Assembly: GCA_052436255.1 (NCBI GenBank)
Contig: JBQVNP010000011.1
Span: forward strand, 1 to 64,000
Direction of reading: 5' to 3'
Length of the DNA stretch: 64,000 bases
Source of the DNA: Pelomonas sp052436255
GTDB lineage: Bacteria; Pseudomonadota; Gammaproteobacteria; Burkholderiales; Burkholderiaceae_C
Position 1 is the stretch's first letter. Every line of letters begins with the position of its first letter. The translations under genes and the position numbers were made by a program. The notes below the pieces were generated by a model. That model ran no database searches. It worked only from the letters and a program-made list of their open reading frames with translations, and was not told where the DNA came from. Of the stretch, positions 23,997-31,701 are shown one piece after another.

Positions 23997-24553
23997 ACGC
24001 GCTCATGGAACGCACCGCCAGCACGCCTGAGTCCTGGCGCGCTGCGGCAACTGCGATTTTCCGGGCCGGTGAGGCCATGCTCGAAGCTGGCCAGCGGCCT
24101 CACGTCGTGCTTGACGAAGAGGCCGACACGCTGACCCTGCGGCAAATGCGCTTCATCCACGGGCCGATCCTGCAGCAGATCAGCGAACAGGTTCGGGTCA
24201 ACGGCGTTCAGTACACCCGCGAGATGTGGAAGATCCACCTGAAGGACTTGTTCATGCCCGACAAGTTCGAGATGGTGCAGGCGCCCTTTGTGCGCGACAG
24301 GAAGACAGGCGCCTGGCGGCCGTCGAAGCGCGAGGTGCCCCGCAAGCTGCCAAAGAGCCTCAAGGACCTGACCGGCAAGAGCCGATCCGAGTTCATAGAC
24401 GCTGTGCTCGCCCACGCCGCCACCGCGTGGGGTGTCGAGTTCGTCTTCATCTTTGACGAACGCGAAGCGGTTCGGTACCGGCCGCCACAGCGCAAGACCA
24501 AGCCGGCCCAGCTGCCGGCGCCGGTGGCGCGTGGAGAGGCGGTGACAGCGTGA
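23993..24553 (+). CDS. NinB-like recombination protein
   Basis: A 186-residue protein matching the lambda NinB/Orf layout: TLTLRQMRFIHGPILQQISE, then YTREMWKIHLKDLFMPDKFE and LTGKSRSEFIDAVLAHAATA. NinB binds single-stranded DNA and SSB and substitutes for RecFOR in phage recombination. It lies just before a NinG homologue, as in lambda-type nin regions, and complements the Bet/exonuclease pair in the left operon. Confidence 0.8.
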   Translation: MNALMERTASTPESWRAAATAIFRAGEAMLEAGQRPHVVLDEEADTLTLRQMRFIHGPILQQISEQVRVNGVQYTREMWKIHLKDLFMPDKFEMVQAPFVRDRKTGAWRPSKREVPRKLPKSLKDLTGKSRSEFIDAVLAHAATAWGVEFVFIFDEREAVRYRPPQRKTKPAQLPAPVARGEAVTA

Positions 24554-24633
24554 CGCGCGCAGAGCACCGCCTGGAGATCGCCCGCGGCCTGCTGGGTGTA
24601 GAAGCCTACGACAACGCGGCGGCGGAATGCTGA
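24550..24633 (+). CDS. Possible 27-residue coupled peptide
   Basis: A 27-codon frame (MTRAEHRLEIARGLLGVEAY then DNAAAEC) starts with GTG overlapping the NinB stop and ends overlapping the NinG start (ATGCTGA). The double coupling is what would be expected of a translated linker gene, but the size prevents certainty. Confidence 0.35.
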   Translation: MTRAEHRLEIARGLLGVEAYDNAAAEC

Positions 24634-25322
24634 CGCGCTCCAAGCCTATGCCCCGCGGCAAGTGCTTCACCCAGAAGCCCCGCGCTCCCATGTCCCGCTC
24701 CCCGCTGCGCGCCACGGCGCCGGCCAAGGCCGAGGTGCCGCTGCTCAAGATGCGGAAGTGCCCAGTCAAGAAGGGCGGCTGCGGCGCCAGCTTCCGCCCG
24801 CTGCGCCACGGCCAGCTCGCCTGCCTGGACTGCGCCGTGCCGGTCGGCAAGTGGCTGGCCACCAGCAAGGCCAAGGCTGCCCACAAGGAAGACATCAAGC
24901 AGACCAAGGCAGCGCTGGAGAAGCTCAAGCGCGTGCCCGAGCTGAAGAAAGAGGCGCAGAAGGCCTTCAATGACTGGGTCCGCGCCCGCGATGCCGGCAA
25001 GGCCTGCTTTGTCTGCGGCCGCACGCTGGTGCTGGGCGGCGTTGGCGGTGGCTTCGATGCTGGCCACATCCGCTCGCGCAGCAACGCCGACAACCTCCGC
25101 TTCGACGAGCGCAACGTCCACGGCCAGTGCAAGCCATGCAACGCCGTCGGCGCCACGAAGGACTGGCAGATGCGCGAGGCCGCCGACCGCCTACTTGGCC
25201 CCGAGGTGGCCGCGGAGCTCTACGCCGACAACAAGCCCATCAAGTGGCAGCGCGACCAGCTCCGCCAGATCCGCGACGAGAGCCGCGCCAAGCTGGCCGC
25301 GCTGAAGAAGTCCAGCCGTTGA
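24627..25322 (+). CDS. NinG (Rap) recombination protein
   Basis: A 231-residue NinG-family protein. Lambda Rap is a Holliday-junction endonuclease. The N-terminus has a zinc cluster (KMRKCPVKKGGCGASF ... LACLDCAVP), the middle is a basic helix, and the C-terminal domain has CFVCGRTL, DAGHIRSRSNADNLRFDERN and HGQCKPCN, an HNH-like zinc fold. The order NinB-NinG is conserved with lambda. Confidence 0.85.
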   Translation: MLTRSKPMPRGKCFTQKPRAPMSRSPLRATAPAKAEVPLLKMRKCPVKKGGCGASFRPLRHGQLACLDCAVPVGKWLATSKAKAAHKEDIKQTKAALEKLKRVPELKKEAQKAFNDWVRARDAGKACFVCGRTLVLGGVGGGFDAGHIRSRSNADNLRFDERNVHGQCKPCNAVGATKDWQMREAADRLLGPEVAAELYADNKPIKWQRDQLRQIRDESRAKLAALKKSSR

Positions 25323-25352
25323 CCACCCAAACACCCCAACCGGAGACATGCA

Positions 25353-25553
25353 ATGGCCCCTGACGACCAGCAAGAAAAGAGCCGCGTGCTTGTGGCCGCG
25401 CACCTGCGAGCCATGCGCGAGAACTGGCCCATGCAGCTCGACATCCTGGCCTTCAAAGCCAAGATGGCCCGCGCGCGTTATCTCGCTCTGCGCCAGGAGG
25501 GCTTCGCCTTCGACGAGGCGCTGCGGCTTTGCCTGGAGGACGTGAAGCTGTGA
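25353..25553 (+). CDS. Hypothetical 66-residue helical protein
   Basis: A helical protein (RVLVAAHLRAMRENWPMQLD, then a basic helix and FAFDEALRLCLEDVKL). Its stop overlaps the next GTG start. Found between NinG and the putative antiterminator; function unknown. Confidence 0.5.
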   Translation: MAPDDQQEKSRVLVAAHLRAMRENWPMQLDILAFKAKMARARYLALRQEGFAFDEALRLCLEDVKL

Positions 25554-26233
25554 GCAAGGTCGAAGAGAAGTACCACCGCGCCGCGCAGTCCAGCCACCTG
25601 GAAATGCGCCGCACCGACGAAGGCCAGGGCGACGTCGAGACGATCATTGCCGCCGGCCTGGCCGAGACGATGGGGATTCTGCTGACCCGGCTGCGCGGGG
25701 AGTGGGACGCGGCCGCTGGCGAGGTGGCGCTCACCCAGCGCAACGCCAAGCGCCTGCAGGAGGCCCGCGCCGCCGCGGTGAAGGCCGCCACGCCGAGCAA
25801 GCCCTTCGACGCCGCCGCCTTCGACCGGGACGCCAGCGCCGAGCTGCTGACGGCCCGCCTGCTGATCCTCACCGGCCTCCGCAGCCTTGAGCCCGCCAAG
25901 CAGGCCCTGTTCCTCTTCGCCCACCGACAGGCGCCGCACAAGGCCTGCGAGTCCAACGAGGCCGCCCTCGGCAAGCTGGTCGGCCAGGTGCTGGACGTGT
26001 GGCTCGACAAGGTCTGCCACCACTGCAACGGCGTGGGCTTTACCGGCGGCTACGGCAGCCCACGCCTGATGTGCATGGGCAAGGGCAAGTGTGGCGGCTC
26101 TGGCAGCCGGCGCGATGGGCGGCTGGGCGCCAACGAAGCGGAGCGGCTGTTCGGCCTGTTCTTGCTCAACGTCATGGACAGCCGCTGCGCCGGCTCCATG
26201 AAGACTGTTCAACGGAAGACGAGGCAAGGATGA
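25550..26233 (+). CDS. Putative Q-type antitermination protein
   Basis: A 227-residue protein with a long helical N-terminus and a DnaJ-like zinc motif near residues 160-185: CHHCNGVGF and CMGKGKCGGSG. Q proteins of the lambda-like 82/21 group carry a similar C-x2-C-x-G-x-G zinc region. They sit at this point, after nin genes and before late genes, where they let RNA polymerase pass terminators. Several terminator-like hairpins downstream fit that role. The GTG start overlaps the previous stop. Confidence 0.55.
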   Translation: MSKVEEKYHRAAQSSHLEMRRTDEGQGDVETIIAAGLAETMGILLTRLRGEWDAAAGEVALTQRNAKRLQEARAAAVKAATPSKPFDAAAFDRDASAELLTARLLILTGLRSLEPAKQALFLFAHRQAPHKACESNEAALGKLVGQVLDVWLDKVCHHCNGVGFTGGYGSPRLMCMGKGKCGGSGSRRDGRLGANEAERLFGLFLLNVMDSRCAGSMKTVQRKTRQG

Positions 26234-26457
26234 GCGAAGCAAAGCTGGTCAACAACGGCGAGGCGTCCTACTTCGAGTTCGAGGCCGATGGGCGCAAGGA
26301 GCGCCGCGAGGTCGAGATGCGCGAGCTTCGGTACAAGTTCTTTGAGTCGGATCAGGAATACGCCGTGATGGCGCCGCACCCGGTGCTGGACTCTGACGAG
26401 ATCCTGGTGACCGACGTCGCTGGCCGCATGCACGTCTTCAAGGGGCCGCAAGGATGA
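26230..26457 (+). CDS. Hypothetical 75-residue phage protein
   Basis: A small acidic beta-rich protein (EASYFEFEADGRKERREVEM, then LDSDEILVTDVAGRMHVFKG). Coupled to both neighbours by ATGA. Function unknown. Confidence 0.5.
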   Translation: MSEAKLVNNGEASYFEFEADGRKERREVEMRELRYKFFESDQEYAVMAPHPVLDSDEILVTDVAGRMHVFKGPQG

Positions 26458-27047
26458 GACCCACCCAACACCCCAGCAACAAGCGAACCCTGCTTTTTCT
26501 CGATGACTTTCAGGCGTCCCCCGGCAACGGGGCAGGCAAGGGCAGTGCTGCCCTGACGTGGCAGCCAACCGCCGAGCAGCTCGCGAAGATGAACGCAGGA
26601 GGATCGGTGACGATCTTCCTTCCTGGATCGTGGACTCGATGGAGCGGCCCGACGGGCGAGTCGCCAGCAAACGCGGAAGACATCATTGACTTCGTGTGCT
26701 GGGATGGCGAGGTGGTGCGCAACGTCACTGCGGGCAGCTGCGGCTGGCCTCATGTCGGCTCAAGCGGCGACATCGTGGGTTATCGAGTGGTGCGGCCGGC
26801 GGCGCTGGAGTTCGTGGACGCCGAGGTCCGCCGCGTCGACGTTCGCACGATGAACCTCTACTTCGCCCGCTGGAAAACGGCTGGCGGCTTCGGCCTCACC
26901 GCAACCGTTGCCGCGAACACCGAATCGGAAGCGCTGGCCGAGCTGGCGCTGAGCGATTCCGAGACCCTGGAACTCATCGAGGCCGTGGGCACCATGCGCG
27001 GGGAACGGTACACGCGGCCGACGACCATCAGCAGGGATTCCCTGTGA
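26454..27047 (+). CDS. Hypothetical phage protein
   Basis: Protein of 197 residues with segments such as GGSVTIFLPGSWTRWSGPTG and YFARWKTAGGFGLTATVAAN that suggest a beta-rich fold, and a helical C-terminus. No catalytic motif identified. Belongs to the same coupled transcript. Confidence 0.5.
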   Translation: MRPTQHPSNKRTLLFLDDFQASPGNGAGKGSAALTWQPTAEQLAKMNAGGSVTIFLPGSWTRWSGPTGESPANAEDIIDFVCWDGEVVRNVTAGSCGWPHVGSSGDIVGYRVVRPAALEFVDAEVRRVDVRTMNLYFARWKTAGGFGLTATVAANTESEALAELALSDSETLELIEAVGTMRGERYTRPTTISRDSL

Positions 27048-27089
27048 CCCATCACCAACCGCGCCAAGAGGGCGAACGAAAGGAAGACC

Positions 27090-27398
27090 ATGAGTGAAGG
27101 AATGAAGGCCGTCTACGCGACGCTCGGGCTGATCGCCGCGGCCGTCATCGGCTACATCTGGGGCGGCTACGTCTTCAGCATCTTGTGGGCATGGTTCATC
27201 GTCACGGCCTTCGCTTTGCCGGCGCTGAGCGTGGCCCAGGCCATCGGCTTGACGCTTGCGGGTCGCTTCCTCTTGGCTCGCTGGAAGCCCGTGAAGGAAG
27301 AAGACAGCAGCCCTGGTGCCGCGATGGCGTCCTCATTCGTTGTGCCACTACTGTTCCTGGCCATCGGCTGGGTCGTGAAGCAGTGGTTGCCGGCGTGA
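27090..27398 (+). CDS. Small three-span membrane protein
   Basis: A 102-residue membrane protein with hydrophobic segments YATLGLIAAAVIGYIWGGYV, WFIVTAFALPALSVAQAIGL and ASSFVVPLLFLAIGWVVKQW. GGAAG lies before its ATG. Early phage membrane proteins can act in exclusion or lysis timing; function unknown. Confidence 0.55.
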   Translation: MSEGMKAVYATLGLIAAAVIGYIWGGYVFSILWAWFIVTAFALPALSVAQAIGLTLAGRFLLARWKPVKEEDSSPGAAMASSFVVPLLFLAIGWVVKQWLPA

Positions 27399-27408
27399 GA
27401 ATGTCGCC

Positions 27409-27816
27409 ATGACAAAGCACAAGGTATCCGAACTGACCGGCACGCTGCTGGATGCGGCTGTGGCCCACTCAAACGGCTGGCCGTATCGCTTGCGCGATGG
27501 CAGTTGCGAGGTCGTCGCATCAGTGCCCTTGTACAGCGATCCACCGCCTTCTTTCGGGGAGAGTGGCGGTGAAATGGACGTGTTCGTTTCGTTCTGTCCA
27601 TCAACAAGATGGTCGCAGGGAGGCCCGCTCATTGAGCGCGAGCGCATCACCCTGCATGTAGCGGCTGGACGAACCATTGCCTACGTCGGTGCGGAGTTCA
27701 TGTCCGACGAGGTGACCTCGTATGTAGCGTCCGGTGACGGCGAGACGCCCCTAATCGCCGCCATGCGCGCCTTCGTCACCGCCAAGCTGGGCGAAGAGGT
27801 GGAACTCCCGGCTTGA
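27409..27816 (+). CDS. NinX/DUF2591-like protein
   Basis: A 135-residue protein with the DUF2591 (NinX) hallmarks: MTKHKVSELTGTLLDAAVAH at the start, GGPLIERERITLHV in the middle and TPLIAAMRAFVTAKLGEEVE at the end. Its biochemical role is unknown. It is the last gene before the non-coding region. Confidence 0.75.
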   Translation: MTKHKVSELTGTLLDAAVAHSNGWPYRLRDGSCEVVASVPLYSDPPPSFGESGGEMDVFVSFCPSTRWSQGGPLIERERITLHVAAGRTIAYVGAEFMSDEVTSYVASGDGETPLIAAMRAFVTAKLGEEVELPA

Positions 27817-28302
27817 CGCAACCCCTAGCAGCGGTATGATCCGCGCCGCAACCACCGCGAGACGACGACCGCCGCCACACGGCACGATCTTCTGAGCCTC
27901 GGCTCTCCATCCGGCGCAATCCGCCTAAGCAGGCTAGCCCTGCGACAAGTCGATGGAAACGCTCGCCCCTACCGAACCCGCCCACTGAGGCGGGTTTGTC
28001 GTTTCAGAGTCCACCCAGAGCGTTCGCGCCGCTGGGTTTGAAGTCCTCGGCTCACTGCTGAGGCTGCCCGGGTTTATCGCCGGGCGTTGGAACTGAGCCG
28101 CTGCTGACCTGCGGGCGCGGCCAGGATGATCGGCAGGACCGGACACCTAGGGATCAAGGCGGGCGCTCACCGGGCGCGCCTGAACGCCTCCCGCCATACC
28201 GTGCCAAGTAGCCTCAGAGCGTCATAGCTTGGGCCAAGCCCTGCCGAAATGGCCCCGCACAGAGTAAGCGGGTGGCAGCCGGGGAAGACCGGCAAGAACA
28301 AC
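27817..28302. other. Non-coding, hairpin-rich region before tRNA-Met
   Basis: No convincing gene is seen in these 486 bp. The region holds a terminator-like hairpin (27975-27997) and smaller inverted repeats, such as CCCGG/CCGGG around 28067-28085 and CTCGGC/GCTGAG near 28047-28063. Long leftward frames here have no phage-like features; one is the antisense of the tRNA gene. It separates early from late genes, where a late promoter and antiterminator site are expected, but I cannot place them. Confidence 0.55.
27975..28005 (+). terminator. Terminator after the nin-like operon
   Basis: AACCCGCC-cactga-GGCGGGTT followed by a moderately T-rich tract (TTTGTCGTTTC). The stem is 8 bp. The weak T run may make it partial. 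It lies 158 bp after the NinX stop. Confidence 0.6.
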
Positions 28303-28377
28303 TGCGGTGTAGCGCATCGGTAGCGCGACGGGCTCATAACCCGAAGGTAGGTGGTTCGATTCCACCCTCCGCAACCA
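28303..28377 (+). tRNA. Phage tRNA-Met (CAT), initiator-like anticodon arm
   Basis: A 75-nt cloverleaf with encoded CCA (28375-28377). Acceptor TGCGGTG/CTCCGCA has one T-T mismatch at pair 6-67; the D-stem is GCGC/GCGC and the T-stem GGTGG/CCACC. The anticodon loop is CTCATAA. The stem GGG/CCC (positions 29-31/39-41) is the hallmark of initiator tRNA-fMet, but pair 1-72 is T-A, unlike the unpaired C1-A72 of E. coli initiator. Pair 27-43 is A-A. Confidence 0.88.
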
Positions 28378-28482
28378 GGGCAGACTCGGAATCTGGTGGA
28401 AAGGGCAGGGGGCGGGAAACCGTGTGACCCCATGCGCGCCGAGTGGAGAAGAACCCAGATTGACGGCCGGGAAAGACCGGCG

Positions 28483-28548
28483 CCCCCATGCATGGCGCTT
28501 GACTGGTGGGGGTTCCCGCCGGTGGCCAACAGGCGCCATGCATGGGGG
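28483..28548. ncRNA. Long hairpin downstream of tRNA-Met
   Basis: CCCCCATGCATGGCGC at 28483-28498 is the exact reverse complement of 28533-28548, giving a 16-bp perfect stem around a 34-nt loop. Each arm also contains the palindrome CCATGCATGG, so two alternative folds are possible. It follows the tRNA by 105 bp and no gene overlaps it. A structured RNA, processing site or protein-binding DNA element are all possible. Confidence 0.5.
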
Positions 28549-28661
28549 TGAACTCCCTGCACCGCTGATGGTGAAACATGAGACCGGCCCCGATTGCTGT
28601 GCGTCCAAGGGTCGGCACTGAACAGCACCGCATAGCAACACCCTCTTCAACACTGGCCGCC

Positions 28662-28901
28662 ATGCTCTACGACTACCGCAACGTCCAGCCGGGCGCCACG
28701 GTTTGCAACCTGGACACCAGGGAGCGGATTAACAAGGTGGTCGCCATTGACACCGAGGCCGGCGAAGTAGAGGTCACTGTCGAACCGCTGCGCATCGTTG
28801 ATGACAGCTTCGTCACCCAGCGCCTGCGCTTCGTCGCCGTCTGGCCGATCCTGGACCTCGGCATTCCGTGCGCCTTTCACTGCCACGGTCGCCTGAACTG
28901 A
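28662..28901 (+). CDS. Hypothetical 79-residue protein
   Basis: A small beta-rich protein (MLYDYRNVQPGATVCNLDTR, then VVAIDTEAGEVEVTVEPLRI) with a Cys/His end (IPCAFHCHG). The region 28902-29043 after it holds no gene. Function unknown. Confidence 0.5.
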   Translation: MLYDYRNVQPGATVCNLDTRERINKVVAIDTEAGEVEVTVEPLRIVDDSFVTQRLRFVAVWPILDLGIPCAFHCHGRLN

Positions 28902-29043
28902 TCACAGCGCCTGTTCATTCCCCTCAGCCAAAAGGGGCCGCCCTGGGCGCCAATACGGGGCGGTAACTCCGGCGCTGCGCTGCCCGGCGCTCAAGAAACT
29001 GGCGGGGCAGCACCGGCAGGCTCCAGCCCTCCGGGGTAGACCG

Positions 29044-29409
29044 ATGGAGCCGCAACCCGTGAAGCTCAAGAAGCTATCCCCTCGCATCCAGCCGCTGCAC
29101 AAGTCCAGCTCAGGCTGGGCCAGCGAGGCTCGCCAGAGCAGCGCCGCCCGCGGCTACGACTGGGCATGGAACAAGCGCCGCCTGCGCATCCTCGCCAGGG
29201 ACGCTGGCCTGTGCCAGCCCTGCCTCCGCCGCGGCCACATCACCCCCGACTGCAGGACGGTTGACCACATCGTCAACAAAGCCAGGGGCGGCAGCGACCA
29301 CGACTCCAACCTGCAGACCATCTGCGATGGACCAGGGTCGTGCCACAGCGCCAAGACGGCGGCCGAGTCGCGCGGGCTGGTGTGGGACGAGGCGATGCCT
29401 GATCGTTGA
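29044..29409 (+). CDS. HNH endonuclease
   Basis: A 121-residue HNH nuclease: zinc CQPC near residue 58, then TVDHIVNKARGGSDHDSNLQ with the catalytic DH and the Asn, and a second Cys pair at TICDGPGSC. In HK97-like phages such a gene next to terS works with the terminase in cos-site packaging. It lies 172 bp before terS. Confidence 0.85.
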   Translation: MEPQPVKLKKLSPRIQPLHKSSSGWASEARQSSAARGYDWAWNKRRLRILARDAGLCQPCLRRGHITPDCRTVDHIVNKARGGSDHDSNLQTICDGPGSCHSAKTAAESRGLVWDEAMPDR

Positions 29410-29581
29410 GCCTGGCGCGTCCTGGTGCGGCGGCGGGGCGTCCTGGCGCGGCCCGATGGGTAGGGGGGGGTGCAAGACCTGGGTTGGCCGGCTTGCCCGA
29501 CCACTCAGTCCCTCACGTACAGAAAATATCGCCCGATTGAATAGCCTCGGGCGGGTTTGAGTTATTCAAAGGAATTCAATC
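29410..29581. promoter_or_regulatory. Gap before terS with repeated GATTGAATA motif; cos candidate
   Basis: No gene is visible. GATTGAATA occurs at 29535-29543, with inverted relatives TATTCAA (29563-29569) and ATTCAATC (29574-29581), the last touching the terS ATG. A run of eight G lies at 29463-29470. The HNH-terS gap is where cos sites of related phages lie, so packaging initiation may occur here. The GATTGAATA motif recurs at 39170. Confidence 0.45.
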
Positions 29582-29989
29582 ATGCCCAGAGGTGGAGCCC
29601 GGCCCGGGGCTGGCCGGAAGCCAAAAGCCCCGGGCGCCGCAGCGAAGAAGGCCGCGCCAAAGAAGGCGGCCGGCTACTCGCCAGACGGCAAGAAATCGGC
29701 CGACGCGCCGGCATCCTGGCCGTTCGGGACTGCCGAGCAGCCGCAGCAGCCTGCTGAAGATCTGTCGGAGCTGACGCCGCTGGCGTACCTGCTTACCGTG
29801 GTCCGGAATCCTCTTGCGGAAGAGAAGACCCGCATTCAGGCAGCCAGCATCGCGGCGCCCTACTGCCACGCCAAGAAGGGCGAGGCCGGCAAGAAAGAGG
29901 CTGCGGCCGAGGTTGCGCGCAAGGGCTCGCCTCGGTTCGCCCAGGCTGCCCCGCCTAGGCTGGCTGCGGCCGGCGGCAAGAAGGTCTGA
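29582..29989 (+). CDS. terS: Terminase small subunit
   Basis: A 135-residue DNA-recognition subunit. It opens with PRGGARPGAGRKPKAP, the PGAGRK signature common to small terminases, has a basic Ala/Lys-rich middle, and a helical domain (LTPLAYLLTVVRNPLAEEKT, RIQAASIAAPYCHAKKG). It precedes terL by two bases. It selects phage DNA for packaging. Confidence 0.85.
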   Translation: MPRGGARPGAGRKPKAPGAAAKKAAPKKAAGYSPDGKKSADAPASWPFGTAEQPQQPAEDLSELTPLAYLLTVVRNPLAEEKTRIQAASIAAPYCHAKKGEAGKKEAAAEVARKGSPRFAQAAPPRLAAAGGKKV

Positions 29990-29991
29990 CC

Positions 29992-31701
29992 ATGGAATGG
30001 AGCACAGCCTGCCTCGACTGGGAGCGCAGGCTGATTGATCGAGAGTCGATCATCCCGCCGCCGATCTTCCCGGACCAAGCTGAGGCGGCGCTGGCCATCT
30101 TCAGGCAGCTCCGGGTGGTTGACCTGCCCGGAAAGCCGACATTCGGCGAGTGCAGCGAGCAATGGGTCTTTGACTTCGTCGCGGCCATCTTTGGCGCCTA
30201 CGAGGGCGAGACCGGAAAGCAGCTGATCCGCGAGTATTTCCTGCTGATCAGCAAGAAGAACACGAAGTCGACCATCGCGGCCGGGATCATGCTGACCGCG
30301 CTGGTCATGTGCTGGCGCGAGGAAGAAGAGCACCTGATCCTGGCGCCGACCAAGGAAGTCGCCGACAACTCGTTCAAGCCTGCCGCTGCCATGGTGCGCG
30401 CCGACGACGAGCTGCTGGCCATGTTCCACATTCAGGACCACATCCGCACGATCACCCACCGTGTCACGCGGTCGTCGCTCAAGGTGGTGGCCGCAGACAC
30501 GGACACGGTTTCAGGCAAGAAGGCCGGTCGCGTGCTGGTCGACGAGCACTGGCTGTTCGGCAAGCGCGCCAACGCCGAGGCGATGTTCATGGAGGCCCTG
30601 GGCGGCCAGGTGTCGCGCGAAGAGGGCTGGGTCATCTACCTGTCCACCCAAAGCGACGAGCCGCCGGCCGGGGTGTTCAAGGAGAAGCTGGGCTATTACC
30701 GCGATGTGCGGGACGGCAAGATCGAGGACCGCAAGTCGCTGGGCATCCTGTATGAGTACCCCGCGGCGATGATCGCCTCGAAGGCCTACGAGAACCCGGC
30801 GAACTTCTACGTCACGAACCCGAATGTGGGGCGGTCGGTCAGCTCAGAGTGGCTGGAAGACCAGCTCAAGAAGAACCGGGCCAAGCTAGACGGCGCGTTT
30901 CAGCAGTTTCTGGCCAAGCATCTCAACGTCGAGATCGGCCTGGGCCTGCGTGCCGGGCGCTGGGCTGGTGCCGATTTCTGGATGCAGCAGGCGCTTCCGT
31001 GCCTGACGCTTGAAGAGCTGATCGCTCGCAGCGAACTGGCCACCATCGGCATTGACGGCGGCGGCCTTGAAGACCTTTTCGGGCTGTGCGTGCTCGGCCG
31101 CGAGACAGAAACCGGCCGCTGGCTGGCGTGGACGAAGGCCTGGGCGCATCCCTCCGTGCTGGAGCGGCGCCAAAGCGAGGCGTCCAAGTTCCGCGACTTC
31201 GAGAAAGACGGCGACATGGTCATCGTGTCGCGCGTGCGGGACGACATCGAGCAGGTCGCCGACATCGTCGCCATGGTGAACGAGTCCGGCTTGCTGGACC
31301 GTGAAGAAGGCAAGAAGGCCTGCATCGGGGTTGACCCTTCAGGCCTGGGCGACACGCTGGATGCGCTGATGGAAGTCGGAATCCAGGAAGACCAGATCGT
31401 CAGCATCAGCCAAGGCTGGCGCTTGATGACCGCGATCCAGACCACCGAGCGGCGCCTGGCCGGCGGCGAGCTGTGGCACGGCGGGCAGCCGCTGATGGCC
31501 TATTGCGTCGGCAACGCCAAGACGACACCGAAGGGAAACGCCGTGATGATCGAAAAAGCAGTCTCCGGTCGCGGCAAGATCGACCCGCTGATGGCGTTGT
31601 TCAACGCTGTCGAGCTGATGAGCCGCAACCCGCAGGCGAACACCGGCTCCGTTTACGACGACATCGCCCGCCAGCGCGAGCTCGCCGCCCAACCGGCATG
31701 A
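29992..31701 (+). CDS. terL: Terminase large subunit
   Basis: The 569-residue packaging motor and nuclease of HK97 type. Walker A is ISKKNTKST (S87-S93), Walker B LVDEHWLF (D184, E185), and the coupling motif lies in YLSTQSDEP. The C-terminal nuclease has ATIGIDGGG with its metal aspartate and a later IGVDPSGLGD. The length is normal. It overlaps the portal start by ATGA. Confidence 0.93.
   Translation: MEWSTACLDWERRLIDRESIIPPPIFPDQAEAALAIFRQLRVVDLPGKPTFGECSEQWVFDFVAAIFGAYEGETGKQLIREYFLLISKKNTKSTIAAGIMLTALVMCWREEEEHLILAPTKEVADNSFKPAAAMVRADDELLAMFHIQDHIRTITHRVTRSSLKVVAADTDTVSGKKAGRVLVDEHWLFGKRANAEAMFMEALGGQVSREEGWVIYLSTQSDEPPAGVFKEKLGYYRDVRDGKIEDRKSLGILYEYPAAMIASKAYENPANFYVTNPNVGRSVSSEWLEDQLKKNRAKLDGAFQQFLAKHLNVEIGLGLRAGRWAGADFWMQQALPCLTLEELIARSELATIGIDGGGLEDLFGLCVLGRETETGRWLAWTKAWAHPSVLERRQSEASKFRDFEKDGDMVIVSRVRDDIEQVADIVAMVNESGLLDREEGKKACIGVDPSGLGDTLDALMEVGIQEDQIVSISQGWRLMTAIQTTERRLAGGELWHGGQPLMAYCVGNAKTTPKGNAVMIEKAVSGRGKIDPLMALFNAVELMSRNPQANTGSVYDDIARQRELAAQPA

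Noticed and set aside
28167..28653. Leftward frames across the phage tRNA-Met, including a peptide containing RVESNHLPSGYEPVALPMRY.
   Set aside because: This is the antisense translation of tRNA-Met, a well-known spurious protein. The tRNA structure explains the sequence.
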